This document shows positions 44,520 to 55,975 of a stretch of DNA of 64,000 nucleotides, in pieces (position 1 is the first letter of the stretch; every line of letters starts with the position of its first letter). Location of the stretch: contig NW_006499973.1 of the NCBI RefSeq assembly GCF_000471905.2, positions 3,011,702 to 3,075,701 on the forward strand, given 5' to 3'. The stretch comes from Amborella trichopoda. Its lineage: Eukaryota > Streptophyta > Magnoliopsida > Amborellales > Amborellaceae. The translations under genes and the position numbers were made by a program. The notes under the pieces were generated by a model. That model ran no database searches. It was given only the letters and a program-made list of their open reading frames with translations, and was not told the DNA's origin.

Positions 44520-46289
44520 GAGCATCGACTGAAGCCAGCACCGGCTGTGTCCCCCAAAGTTCAGTGCCTGTTGTGCTCCTAACCCCTAGCGCCGACTACT
44601 TTTCTTGAGGGTCAGCGTCGGTTGTGTCAGCACTCCAAATCATCAACGCCAGTTGTCTCAGCACCAGCTGCACTTCTTTTAGCGCTAGGCCTGGTGCAAA
44701 TTTCCGCTTCCCAAAACTCCTCATTTTTCAAAGCTTAAGTTTTCACACCTCTTTAATAGTCGCACGATTTCCAAAGGTAATCGTACACCCTCCTTGTGGA
44801 GGTTTACCTCTCGCAACCGTCGACCTTTCTCATGATGGTTCACCTCCTGCAACCGTATGGCCCACCTCCTATGACTATCCATCTTCCACCGAAACTTCTC
44901 CTAAATGGCCGAAAACCCATTGAAAAACTTTCCCGACTATGTTTTTGGCCTAGACGTCACCAGAACATCACCGAAAACTCTTGCAAACTTCCTCAAAGTT
45001 CCCGGAAAACCTCTGCAAACACCACTAACAGTGTCGAAAAGTTACCACAATCCCTGAGAAACCTCTTAAAAATCCTCAAAAAACTCCCAAGACATGCGAA
45101 AATGCTCGTTGTTCCACTTCCCGCCGCTTCTATCAAAAAATAAATTACAACTGGAACCTCTTCTATTTCACGAAAAACTCCCCAAAGAACTCTCCTTTCC
45201 CTCTCCTTTCCTTGCAACTTCACTAAATTCTTAGCAAAATTATGCTCGTTGAAGTCTTCCCTGTCAAACCGCTTGGAATCCCAACTTTTACGGAAAATCT
45301 CCCTGCAAAATGTTTGTTGAAGTTTCATTGCTTGCCAGAACTTCAGCCGAGCACCCTCTCTTCACTGTTAAAGAAAAATTTTACTTAAGTTTTTTTTTAC
45401 CCTTGATAAAAAATGAGGGAAAACAGGATTTTACCCCCTTATATAGACTACTTCAAATGCCCCATTACAAATTGGGAATTCCAATCACATCCAAGGTAAG
45501 CCAAGCGTCAATGAGCCGAGTCGGGCTTTGACTCGAGGCCCGATGTAACTCTCATCGATCCATGCCCAGTGCCAGGGCAATTCCAAATAACCCTAACGTC
45601 GATTGCCCAGCGCCGGATGAGTTTCAAACAATCCTAGCGCCGGTTGACCAGTGCCGAGTGAGTTTCGAATGACCTTAGCACGACTGACTTAGCAGCGGTT
45701 GTGTTCGAATGATACGACGGGTCATTCACAACACCAACTGAGCTTTTAAACAACCCAACACCAGTTGCATTTTTTAGAACTCAGTGCTGGTTGAACACTC
45801 ACAAGAAACCATGATTGCTACACTTGGCACCAGCTATATCACAAGCAGCCTATTTCCACCTACTCCAGGCTGAAGCCATGATGTGCCATCCCCAGTGGAC
45901 TTGCACCCAGGTCGTTGCACCTGAACCGTGACCTCTCCAATGGAGTCAGGAGTGTCCCTCATCCGCCAGCAGGAGTCACACCCATACTACAGCGAACTAT
46001 CCCCGGTGGAATGAGGGTCATTCTTACCTCTTCAATCCCCAATGGGTCTAACCAAGTCATTATTCCTTTGCTATCTTATCCCTAGGGAGTTGGGTTAGTT
46101 ATTCTCCATGGAGTCTCATTTTTCACCCCCGGGGAGTAACACTCACCCCTTAATCCCCAATGAAGTCTGCCTCTATTGTCTATCCTTCATTAGATCACCA
46201 TTTCCATCTAAGCCCACAATTTGTGAATGGTCTTAACCATTTTATCCCTAGGGAATCGGATTACCATCTACAATACCTATTCCCATGCG
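44520..46289 (+). other. Element G 3' region with GCGCCGGCTG repeats and antisense promoter
   Basis: Short repeats with CAGCGCC and CAGCACCGGCTGTG words occur at 44520-44690 and 45550-45860. Between them lies a region (about 44720-45530) matching F 32450-33000 in reverse, which holds the antisense TATA box. The rest is low in recognisable features. No PMD gene is present. Confidence 0.6.
45438..45445 (-). promoter_or_regulatory. Antisense TATA box in G
   Basis: The minus strand reads TCTATATAAGGGGGTAAAA. It is the counterpart of the box at 32546 in F, with matching flanks. In G it would drive transcription into antisense pol, because the PMD gene is missing. Confidence 0.45.
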
Positions 46290-47160
46290 GCTTCACGTAC
46301 ATGGCAACCCACACAATGGTCTAGATGCACAACCCTAAACTGCATGGTCCAAACTATATGACCTAAAACTCTATCGGAGGTCTAGTTGCACCATCCTGGT
46401 TGTATGACTTTAAACTGCATAACCACGGTCCGTGCTGCATGACCCTAAAACTGCATAACCTCGATCCTAGTTGTATAACTTTAAACTGCATAACCATGGT
46501 CCAAACTATATGGCCCTAAACTATAGCGGAGGTCTAGTTGCACGACCTTAAACTACACGGTCCTAGTTGTATGACTTTAAACTGCATAACCACGATCCGT
46601 GCTGCATGACCCTAAACTGCATAACCTCGGTCCTAATTGTATGACTTTAAACTGCATAACCATGGTCCAAACGATATGACCTTTAAATTATAGCGGAGGT
46701 CTAGTTACACGACCTTAAATTGCACGGTCCTAGTTGTATGACTTTAAATTGCATAACCACGGTCCATGCTGCATGACCCTAAAACTGCATAACCTCGATC
46801 CTAGTTGCATAACTTTAAACTGCATAACCATGATCCAAACTATATGACCTTAAACTGTAGTGAAGGTCTAGTTGCACTACCATAAACTGCATGGTCCTAG
46901 TTGTATGAGTTAAAACTGCATAACCATGCTCCAACTGTATGACTTTAAACTATAGTCTACATCCTAGCCGCATGACGATAAAAGGTTCAACACCATGGTC
47001 CAATCTATATGTCCTTAAGCTATAGCGAAGGTCTAGTTGCACAACCTTAAACTACACGGTCCTAGTTGTATGACTTTAAACTGCATAACCACGATCCAGC
47101 TGTACGACCTTAAACCATGTACGTCCTCGTTGCATGACAATAAACTATTTTGCATAGGTC
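46290..47160. repeat. Higher-order tandem array, about 167 bp made of five 33-bp units
   Basis: The anchor TGTATGA(C/G)TT starts at 46401, 46569, 46735, 46902 and 47067, which gives steps of 165-168 bases. Inside each step are about five related units of about 33 bp with the frame TAAACTGCA...CGGTCC. Neighbouring units in a step differ more than units one step apart, the mark of a higher-order repeat. Confidence 0.85.
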
Positions 47161-48165
47161 CCAAAGGCATGACCTTAAACTCGTCCCCACATACGCGCAC
47201 ACACCTTTTACATGCACTTTCACGCATGCCTTCCCTAACCTACCTGTTAGTGTGCGCGTGCCGCCTTCACTACCTCCCTAGTGAGTTCATTCCTTTCATC
47301 ATCCTACATCATTCCCCAGTGAGTCTCACCCGTGCTCACAAAACGGTGAACCATCCCTCCGTCCATACTCGTTGTAAGTTAGTGGATCAACATCATCCAC
47401 TCACATTCCATACATCATAGGTAGCCTAATGTCATTTCCCCAAGTGAGTCAAATCACCACCATACTCACTCCATAATCTCCACTGACTACCATTCATCAC
47501 AACCATGGTCCAGCTATATGACCTTAAAACTATAGTACACGTCCTAGCCGTATGACGTTAAAAGGCTTTATACAAGTCATGGAGGCATGACCCTAAACAC
47601 GCCCCCACAAAAAAAAAAAGAAGTGGAATAACGGGCATGGTCTATACCTTAACAAGGGAATGCTATGAGTAAAAATGGACGAAAAGGGTGGACATGGTAC
47701 AAAGGTCATGGGTAAAAGAGCCTTAAAATAAAAATAAGTTGGTGAAAGCCGTCTCTACGATGCCGCTTCCCAAGTTCAAGCAAAAATCTGTAAAGGACGC
47801 TCGGACTAATAAACAGGTTGATGCAGTACTCGTCTCAACAGGCGGCTTCAGCCCCCACTCAAAATAAGAAAATACCTAGTGTCACAATGTCAGGGCTCTA
47901 AAAATATAAGCTTCATGGAAAAGATTCCGATAGTCTAAGTCCATTATTCTCATGAGGTCACAAATACACTCTAGAAACAAATACTATAAAGGTAAGAAAC
48001 TAACAAAGCCAGGGGAAACCTGCCAGAGACATCAACGCATCTAGTAAGCACCACCAGACCTTCGGGATCGGCTAATAGAACCTGCCCCCGACTGGAATCA
48101 GTAGATGAGACCCATAGTGGTACTCTGATCATCAAAAGCAAACCTGATGTAACAGCAAACAGCGC
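47161..48165. other. Element G 3' region between array and antisense ORF
   Basis: It contains a short return of the 33-bp unit (47500-47570) and several CATGGTC...GAGTAAAA words shared with D (18960-19250) and F (30600-30740). The 127-codon frame 47037-47420 starts in the array and is not called as a gene. Confidence 0.5.
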
Positions 48166-48540
48166 CTACCAAAGCAAACCAATGAACCTAGACCAAGTGG
48201 GAACAATGCCTCTACACATCGCACTCAATTGCCAGACAGACCTGATTCTGACTGACGAGGTTTGTACATAATCCTCAGCTTCAAAATCACCAATAGTCCA
48301 CACAAGGTTGAGGACTTCGATAAGATCCCTAAAAAAAGTCTCTTCTCCCCCTAAAGTCTCAACAGACAGATCCATGAACAATGCATCCCTATGTCTGAGT
48401 AGCCTAGTTACACCATTACATGAATCTCCTCGGTGTTCAAGTGGTCCTATGGCTAAGAAGAAAAAAGGTAAAAGCCGAACGAAATTTTCTGAATAATTGT
48501 CCTTCTCGCTTCTCTTGAAGTACAACATTCGACAGGGCAA
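48166..48540 (-). pseudogene. Antisense ORF next to the G 3' LTR
   Basis: This frame of 124 codons runs opposite to G. It starts beside the stem-loop just inside the 3' LTR and contains GEETFFRDLIEVLNLVWTIG and DFEAEDYVQTSSVRIRSVWQ. F has the same DNA, with frame breaks, at 29448-30170. Conservation in two copies suggests a former protein. I do not recognise a domain. It may be the start of a longer antisense gene now interrupted by the repeat array. Confidence 0.5.
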
Positions 48541-48542
48541 GC
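48495..48542 (+). other. Decayed stem-loop and purine tract before the G 3' LTR
   Basis: ATTGTCCTTC and GAAGTACAACAT are the decayed arms of the stem that is perfect in D (20758). GACAGGGCAAGC follows and ends at the LTR start. Confidence 0.6.
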
Positions 48543-51495
48543 TATTTGAACGTATTTTTCAGCACCTTGATTCCTGATTAGGAATAAGTAGGGAGCAGGT
48601 CAATAAAGCCTACAAAACAGTGAAATTCTTAAGATTCTCAAAATGGCCCCAGAATTGGTCAAGATCTTTATCAGCACTTTAAAAGATCACCTACCAAGTT
48701 TCATCATGATCAGACATGTTTAACGCAGTGAACACAAATAAATAATTTCAGTGAAATCGGTCTCTAACACCCTGAAATGGACCTTGTAACTAGATCTATA
48801 ATTTTGGTGAATTAAAAAGTAGTGCGACCACTGCCATTAGATCCAGTATGGTCGAAAAACCCTATGGGTCAAATTTTGGCTTAATCGGGCACTACTAGAT
48901 AAAGTTATGGGTAAAATAAAGAAAAGAGGTAGGCTGCACACTATTCCCATGTGGCTACCCTCCATCAAAACACCATTAAAGGTGGTTATTTTTACAGTCA
49001 CAGGCAGTCACTTTCGGGGCCTATATCTTACTCGTTCCAAGTCGGCTCGCTCTCAAATTTGGTGAGTATGTTCGTCTCATTAAGACGAACAATTCGATAT
49101 GCGGTACGCCCCATGACATTGCCCGAGCAAAGAGAAAAGATAAATCAAAGTCGTTGATCTGTGAAGGAAGTTACAGAAAATTCAGCAGCAGCATGCCTCG
49201 TTCGAGCAGCCAGATCACGACACTCGCGTACCCGATCGGCACGAGACCAATTACATTATGTGCGTAAGGTCCGAGGCTATCTCTGATCTAAATCTCACGT
49301 ATGATGAATGCTTGGATTTCAAACATGAACGCGTTAAACCTGATATAAATTTTGACAACCAGATTTTAAGATTCCAACAAAAAACTCAAGACAGCAAAAT
49401 CTTCATCCGGACACAATACGTTCGTTGCAAGGCGATCGTGACGGCATGCTCAGTGTGATTCAATGAAGAATTCAAGAAAAAATTTCTAGGAATAAGCACA
49501 CAATCGATCCGAAGTTTTCAAGATTCATCCAAAATTCAAGTCTCATTGATCTGGCTCAAAAACATGATTCATCGCTCGAAGTTGGTATCAAAATGATCAC
49601 CATGCCGAGCCCTACCACAAAAAAATAATCTTTCGATCCAACAGGCATCAAAGCACCCTTGGGTCAGCCGTGGAAGATCACGCAAGTTCTCGGGTAGTAG
49701 TAAGGATTGTTTTGGAAATCCACACATTGTTAGGTAGGGGCAAAACAGTCATTTTACACACATTTTTAGAATTTCTCTAATTTCAATTAAATTATAATTA
49801 TCTTCAATCTTAGGTAGTTTCGGGCGTACACTCATGTTTTAGCCCAATTCTATATATAAGCAATGCCTCATTGTACAAGGATGGATTCATTATTTTTGGA
49901 TCAATCAATAAAATTTTGATTCTTGCTTGAGCTTGTGAGTATGTCTTAGAGAGAGAGAGAAGAGAGAAGAAAAGGGCCAATACCCTACGAGCAAGTTACT
50001 TTCTCTCTCCTCTCCTCTTTCTCTCTCTTCTTCTCGTCTGTTTCTCTTTTTATCTCCTCCCCTCTTCTCATCTCTATCTCTTTCTCTCTCTTATTCTCAT
50101 CTCTCTTTATCTCTCTTCTTCTCATCTCTATTTCTCTCTTCTTCTCATCTCTATCTCTTTCTCTCTCTTCTTCTCATCTCTATCTCTTTCTCTCTCTTCT
50201 TCTCATCTCTATCTCTTTCTCTCTCTTCTTCTCATCTCTATCTCCCTCTCTTCTTCCTCTAATGCAATCGGTGAAGCTTAATGCCGTTTCGATTTACCCC
50301 ATTCCCAGCACTAGGTGGGGGGTTTTCTCTCTCCTCTCTGTTAATTCCCAGCATCGGGTGGGGTTTTCTCTCTCCTCTCCTTTAATTCTAATGTCGAGTG
50401 GGGTTTTCTCTCTCCTCTCTTCCGTCACCGTCACTTGACCAGTGCCGATTGGATTTCTCTCTCTTCTCTGTTGCAGTTGGCGAAGCCTAGTGCCGGCTCG
50501 ATCTCTCTCCCTTGCTTCTCTCCCATCATGACCGGTGCAAACCTAGCACCTATTGGTTCTCTCTCTCTTCTCTTCTAACATAATCGACGAAGCTCAACGC
50601 CGACTGCTTTTTTTCTCTCTCTTCTCTTTTGACACAGGCGGTGAAGCCTAACACCGACTGCCTCTTCCCTCTCTTCTTCTAACATAGACGATAATGCCTA
50701 ACGCCGACTGCATCTCCCTTCCTTATCTCTCTTTTATCCTCTTGTCTCTTCTCTTCTTTTCTTCTCCCTCCTTCTGTCTGTTCCCTTCTTCTATTACTTC
50801 ATTCATTCCCCATAATCATCACTCTGCTACTTTTTCGTTCGACTATTAGGGATTGAGGTCAGCCTCTCATGGTAGTCCTGTCATCTAGGCGTAATGTTGT
50901 TGTGTCAGGATTACTTAGCCCGCTTTATAGCCATGAGAAATTGACCATCGTGCCTAGCTAGTCGGTATTCTTAATGACGTCTATTAGTGATCTTGTGAGC
51001 CGATCTTAGTTACCAAGCCCGTTTTGCTACCAAGTCAGGCCAATTATTCACCAGCTTAATCACTACTCCGATCATCTCGCTTTTTCAAACTATTCTCTCC
51101 CTCGTCTTCCTTCTCTTCTTCTTTTTGAATGCGCATGCTTATGTATGTTCATCAAAGACGAAAAGGGTGAGGTCCGACCCACCTGTCTTATAACCTTTGC
51201 CATATATGTGTGTAATTGCAAAAAACAAAAGAATACAAGCCAAGGGGACGATTACGAACCAGTTTTATTACTGAGGGCTTTCTTCGTGATCTAAGAGGGC
51301 GCCCACATGAGCCAGCCCCAGTAAGTTCCAAACCCACCTTAAATTCCTCTCTCACCGGTTGGTAACACCTACCCTCGTTCTCGAATGAGGTTCCCAAGAG
51401 AGCAATCTCAAAAAAATCTCAGGTCTTCCCTCAAAACCGAGATGTGTGCCACCCAATCATCCAGATCTGTAGGGCGAGATCGAGGCACCTAACCA
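48543..51495 (+). repeat. Element G 3' LTR (family L1), 2.95 kb
   Basis: Same start (TATTTGAACG), TATA box (49851-49860), pyrimidine-rich run (49995-50262), six palindromic modules (50265-50720) and end (GGCACCTAACCA) as the 5' LTR. No primer-binding site follows; the flank is repeat DNA of F. Confidence 0.9.
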
Positions 51496-51770
51496 GGCGC
51501 TAAGCATTAACAGACACAACTGGCGCTATGCGTTGGCAGAGACAGTTGGCATCCAGTGTTAGTGGACACAGCCAGCACTAAGCTTTGAGTGCACAACCAG
51601 TGCTTAGAGTTAGCGGACACAGCCAGCATTACGCTTTGAGTGCACGACTAACACTGGGTCTCCTAAAACGCAGCAGGTGCTAAGCTTCTAACATCACAGT
51701 CGGCGATCGGAGCTAAGGTTCTAGAAACTTAAGCGGCGCTAGATATCTGAAGTCAGAGTTGGCGCTTATC
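51496..51770. repeat. Repeat of about 54 bp in F with CAGCCAGCACT words
   Basis: Three to four degenerate units (GCGGACACAGCCAGCATTACG type) continue the repeat type seen left of G at 32020-32370. They show that F resumes here. Confidence 0.65.
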
Positions 51771-51944
51771 TAGTTCCTTAACAATTCATTTGGGAGTGAA
51801 TCACTAAGCCCTTTATAATAGTTGGTCCTTTTTACCAAATTCCTAACGTAAGGAACCTGCCAAGGGGGGAGACATTGTTGTTACCCATGAATTTATAGGT
51901 GAGGCTTTATCAACGGGCGAGCCCATTTGGCTGACTAAGCCAGT

Positions 51945-54900
51945 ATGCAAACCAGAGTGGCCTCTCAGTGTAACTTTGATGTTTGCGAGGACAATGATGG
52001 CAACATCAGTATTGAAGAAGGGGCGGCGCTCCTTCATTACATGCACAGGAACGTAGCTTCTGGGGAGAACTTGCTTACCCTAGGGAAACAAATAGTACAG
52101 GAAAAGCGACTACTAATGTGGTCAGGAAAAGGCCTTCGAATACAAGGGGAGCACCAATATTTGAAGGGATACTCTTCCTAGACCGCCAAGGTGTTAGTGT
52201 CGCACAGAATCATTCTTGAATGTGCTTCTCTATTAGCAGCGGTCCAGTGCTCGGGCAACTACTATGATCGGTGCTCCAATACCGTCAAGGTACTACTGGT
52301 GACACGAAGTCACATTAGCAATACCTAGCTTCTTGGGCATGGGGAAGTAGGAATCTATTTGCTAGATCTTCATTTTATTGGGGGTCTTCCACTGATCGGG
52401 ACCATGTATGACGAGTTCGTGCCCCTGAACTAGGTCATCTTTAGTGGTGCTAGCTTGGGGGAAGAAGAACCACCTGCAAGTCTTCAAAGGATTTTCAAGG
52501 TTTACTAATTGCTCCATGACAAATCTAGCAATGGTCGGGTAACCTTCACCAAATGGGTGAAATTCTTTTGTGGGGACTATCCCCGAAGGCGGTCGGGGTA
52601 CTTCAAGATGGAAAGGGAAGTTGTGAAGGGGACGCCTCCTGTGTATGAATCCGAGACCAGCGATGACTGTGTCTTCTTGGCAGCATATTTGGCCTTATTT
52701 TTATGCAAGTTCGTGATCCCTGGAGGGGCAGATGACATTCATCCAAGCACCCTCTATGTATCCTGTGACATGGCACGAGGGCATGAGTATGCCCTTGCTC
52801 AACCAATTTTGTGTAATATTTACCATGGCTTGGGGGCCATTTCCCGTGGAAAGACCTATAGAGGCAAAGAGGGAGGGAATGACATTGTAGGAGGAGAGGC
52901 ATTTCCTAGGGATTTTAAGACTCCATTCCCCATCCATTACGTATATGGGTGGCTAAGGGCCTATTTCCCTGACACCTATGTTAGGAACCAAGGCACGGGG
53001 GGTAAACTACAGCCCTTCTTGATGAGGATTGCTTACCAAAAGGCTATCTTCCATACCCCAGGAGAAGCTCAGAGTTTATTTGGGAATGAATCCTTAAACA
53101 TGCGACAAGTCCCATTTCCGGTCAGGAGCTTCACCAATCGTGCTTTCATCGATGAATTGGGAAAGGAGCTAGATGGCGCTCCAACAACCATTAGAGAGCT
53201 CATGTTCATCCTGAGCATTAGAGAGGAGTTCTACCTTATCAGACTCTGCATAGTCTCAGATTAGAGGGGTATTTCCCCCACCGCTTCCCCCGCCAGCATG
53301 GGCTTGATCAGAGCTGCCCCTTTTCCTTGTTTTTCAGAAGCGCCGGGGCATGGTGTACATGGGGAAAACGGAAGAGCTTGGGACTCTCTGGGACTGCTGG
53401 TTGCAAAAACACATAAGTACCACTTGGTCCACATGTTTAGAAATGACAGAGATCAGCAAGTATATGTTACCTCACTTCAGCAGGAGGGTCTGAATGACTG
53501 AGGCTTATGCAAACTGGTGGAGGATTAACAGCAAAGGATATTGGGTTGCTGATCACCCTTGGAAAGGGGAGAATGGTAACTAGCGTCAAGATACCAGGCA
53601 GAGGAGACTGGTGGATACCCCTGCTCTTGGCGAAATTTTTGTCTTGGCATATTCCTCTAACTGGCAAGCTTTAGGGTTTCCACACGAGATAGTGGCAGAT
53701 GACATTCTTTAGATGAAGGCAAGAACTGAGATTATTTTTTATAATCTAAGTTCAATCATCGAGTGGAATGAGGGCAGAAGGGTCCCAAGTCATAAGGGGT
53801 GTCTTATTCAAGACTTAAACGTGCTAATTGGGAGTGGTCCCCACAGTGAACTGGCTAAGAGCCCCTCTCAAGGAGGGGATTCTGAGGTGGCCACCCCTTC
53901 TCCATCAGGGGGAAATAAAATAAAACGCTCCACCACTGCCGACACTCATGCACCGTCTCCAGTTAGTGGGCATACTTGGAGGTGTAGGGGTGCCAACCTT
54001 CTTGTGATCTCAGAACCAAGAGGTAGCTCTTCTTCCTCTGATCTTTTAGCAACTCCCCCAGTATAACCTTCTGCACTTTCCCCACCATCTGGGATAGAAG
54101 TGGAGGCCCCCATAAGCGAGGCCCCCATAAGCAAGGGTCAAGGCGACAAGACTGGTGTTGAAGAATCCAGGCAGGTTGAGGCTAGGGCTACCTTTGGGTC
54201 TGAGGTGCAAGAAGCTCTAGACATTTCCATCATTTCAACGGAGCCAGTGACTCAGATGGCTATCACTTCGACAAGCCCGGTCCTTGAAACTGAAGTCTCT
54301 TCAGCAGTAGTAATTCCAGTAGCATCATCTAGGCCCATTTTTAGCGAGGTTTCTGGTATGATTGCGAGCATGCTACAAGCAGGCCTTCGGGGCTTAAGGG
54401 AGCTACCTTTCAACGAGTTTGGGCGAGGCTTTGGCCAAACTGAGGGAATTTATTGCGACCACTATGGTAGGGAGTGCACTAGAGGTCCTTTCTCATTTTG
54501 ATGCAATCCTAAATAAGTTGGATAGTTGGCGGTCGGGAATGCTGCAACGTGAGGCAGAAATCAGCAGGCTAGCCTCCTTGGAGGAGTCAATCTTGCGTCA
54601 TTACGAGAAGATAGATACCTGTGTTGAGAAGAAAACTATTATAACTGGCCGTCAGCAAGATCTCAAGAGCGAGGCGAGAGGTTGCTACAGGAGGATGGTC
54701 GAGATAAGAGAGGAGATGAGAGTATTAAGGTAGGAATTTGCTGGTCTTGAAACAGGGATGACTCAGAGAAGAGCCTTAGAGGCTTCTTTGGTTGCAGATT
54801 TATCCGAACTCACTCACACCATTGAGTCTAAAACTGTGGCATTGGAGGAGGAGACCCAAGTGGTGGTTGAACTGAAGGAACGTGTCCAAGACCCCAAGGT

Positions 54901-54982
54901 TTCTTTCACAACATGCAAGGCAGAGATCAACAAGATAATTGATCATTTTTTAAAATGTATTTTCTTTTGCCAGCACTTGTAA
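51945..54982 (+). pseudogene. Antisense extra gene of F with plant mobile domain (PMD)
   Basis: It runs opposite to F. One frame covers 51945-53501 with five in-frame stops; a frame change near 53500 and another near 54420 carry it to the stop at 54980-54982, about 1,000 codons in all. The PMD begins near 52330 (EVGIYLLDLHFIGGLP, then MYDEFVP) and continues with VTFTKWVKFFCGDY, FLAAYLALFLCKFVIPGG and MARGHEYALAQPILCNIYHGLG. A Ser/Pro-rich linker follows, then a Glu/Leu/Arg-rich coiled coil (54360-54950). PMD is found in the plant MAIN/MAIL proteins and in MULE and Ty3/Gypsy transposons. Its biochemical role here is unknown. The tail matches the antisense gene in D. Confidence 0.8.
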
Positions 54983-54998
54983 ATAGTTTGAATTTGCT

Positions 54999-55004
54999 AA
55001 TAAA
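54999..55004 (+). terminator. Poly(A) signal of the antisense PMD gene
   Basis: AATAAA begins 17 bases after the stop of the antisense frame, in AT-rich DNA (TTTGCTAATAAAATGG). This is a good position for a plant near-upstream element. Confidence 0.5.
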
Positions 55005-55108
55005 ATGGTTCTTTTTCTCTTGTGGCTAACTTTTTTGTATACTTTATTCTCCTCTTACTTTGCTACACCTCAGGTACTCTTTTTCGGGCTTGAACACCTC
55101 TTGACATA

Positions 55109-55114
55109 TTTATT
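55109..55114 (-). terminator. Possible sense poly(A) signal of F
   Basis: AATAAA on the minus strand, 11 bases after the stop (55126-55128) of the G-patch-like frame. The sense and antisense units therefore converge, each with its own signal. Confidence 0.35.
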
Positions 55115-55125
55115 GTCTCAATGGG

Positions 55126-55960
55126 CTAATACCCTTGGCCTTGTTTAGTCCTGTGATGGGCTGCTGTGGCTTCAATGACTTTGAAGTGGGGAGCCATTGC
55201 TTTTTCTCCTTTTAACGTTTGATTGGATAAATGCTCATAATTCATTTTTCTCATTATTTGATGAGCATACTCACTATAAATAGTCCAATCAGGAGGGGCT
55301 TTGGCCTTCATTAGCGGTGCAGTCACCTCAAACCCGTCATAGCTTCTAGTCTCGAGCACGAACTCCTTGAGATGTTTTGAAGCAATGCGCAGAACCTCCA
55401 ATTGGCTCTGGAGACTGTGCACTTCGCTCCTTAACTCTGCTAGGGGATCCCGCTCCTTAAGGGAAGAAGACTGCCCTTTCTCAAACTGCTCTCTTCCAAA
55501 AAAACCAGGAAAGTACAAAACTTGTGGCTGGTCAGTGTTTCGAGGGGCATCCTCAATGCTTATAACAAATTGATTTTGAAAAATATTTTGCTACGGTAGG
55601 TGCACTAGTTCTGCTTTCAATAGTGCAATGGGGATATGTAGAACGTTTTTATGATCCGGCATATAGGTGATCTTTGGAGCTGCGAATTCTATCCCCATGA
55701 CTTGCTCACTCTCAGGAATGACCTCTGGTTCATCTTCTATCCAAGGTGGAACCAAGACTGGGGGCAGAGGGCGAGGACTCTTCTTCAGGTGAAGACAGAG
55801 TTTCTTCAGGAATGATTGTGGGGATACTAAAATGAATAGGGGCTTATGGGAGGATTCTGCCCTGCTTTTCTTCCTCTTTGAACATATTTACCAATGTTCT
55901 CCCCACATCCTCAACATCTTCATGAGGGTAAGACCCTGTCTTTATTGTAGACTTGTGATC
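55126..55960 (-). pseudogene. Element F G-patch-like segment after the protease
   Basis: A frame of 130 codons (55126-55518) plus the broken part up to about 55960. It holds a possible coiled coil (LRSEVHSLQSQLEVLRIASK), then PPDWTIYSEYA, and a stretch ending TKQGQGY. The spacing and the closing GxGY recall the G-patch that Tat polyproteins can carry between protease and RT, but the inner glycines are mostly lost. Instead of RT, the frame ends in TAG and meets the antisense gene tail to tail. Confidence 0.5.
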
Positions 55961-55975
55961 ACCATCATTCGGCCT

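Larger units (their letters stand above)
33015..51495 (+). mobile_element. Element G: near-complete 18.5-kb Tat element inserted in F
   Basis: Two L1 LTRs in direct orientation (33015-36010 and 48543-51495) bound a primer-binding site, gag, RT, RNase H, aRNH, integrase and a 4.8-kb 3' region. No protease was found. The LTRs differ at about 14 percent of bases in a hand alignment of their first 230 positions, so the insertion is old. Both begin TA instead of TG. Flanking bases TACGC and GGCGC match at three of five positions, a possible decayed target duplication. The same motifs of F occur on both sides. Confidence 0.85.

Noticed and set aside
46290..47160. Regularly spaced repeats that look CRISPR-like
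   Set aside because: Units of about 33 bp abut with no unique spacers, and the setting is a plant retrotransposon 3' region.
52603..52937. Minus-strand frames of 78-99 codons inside the PMD gene
   Set aside because: They are shadows of the PMD frame, which has clear family motifs.
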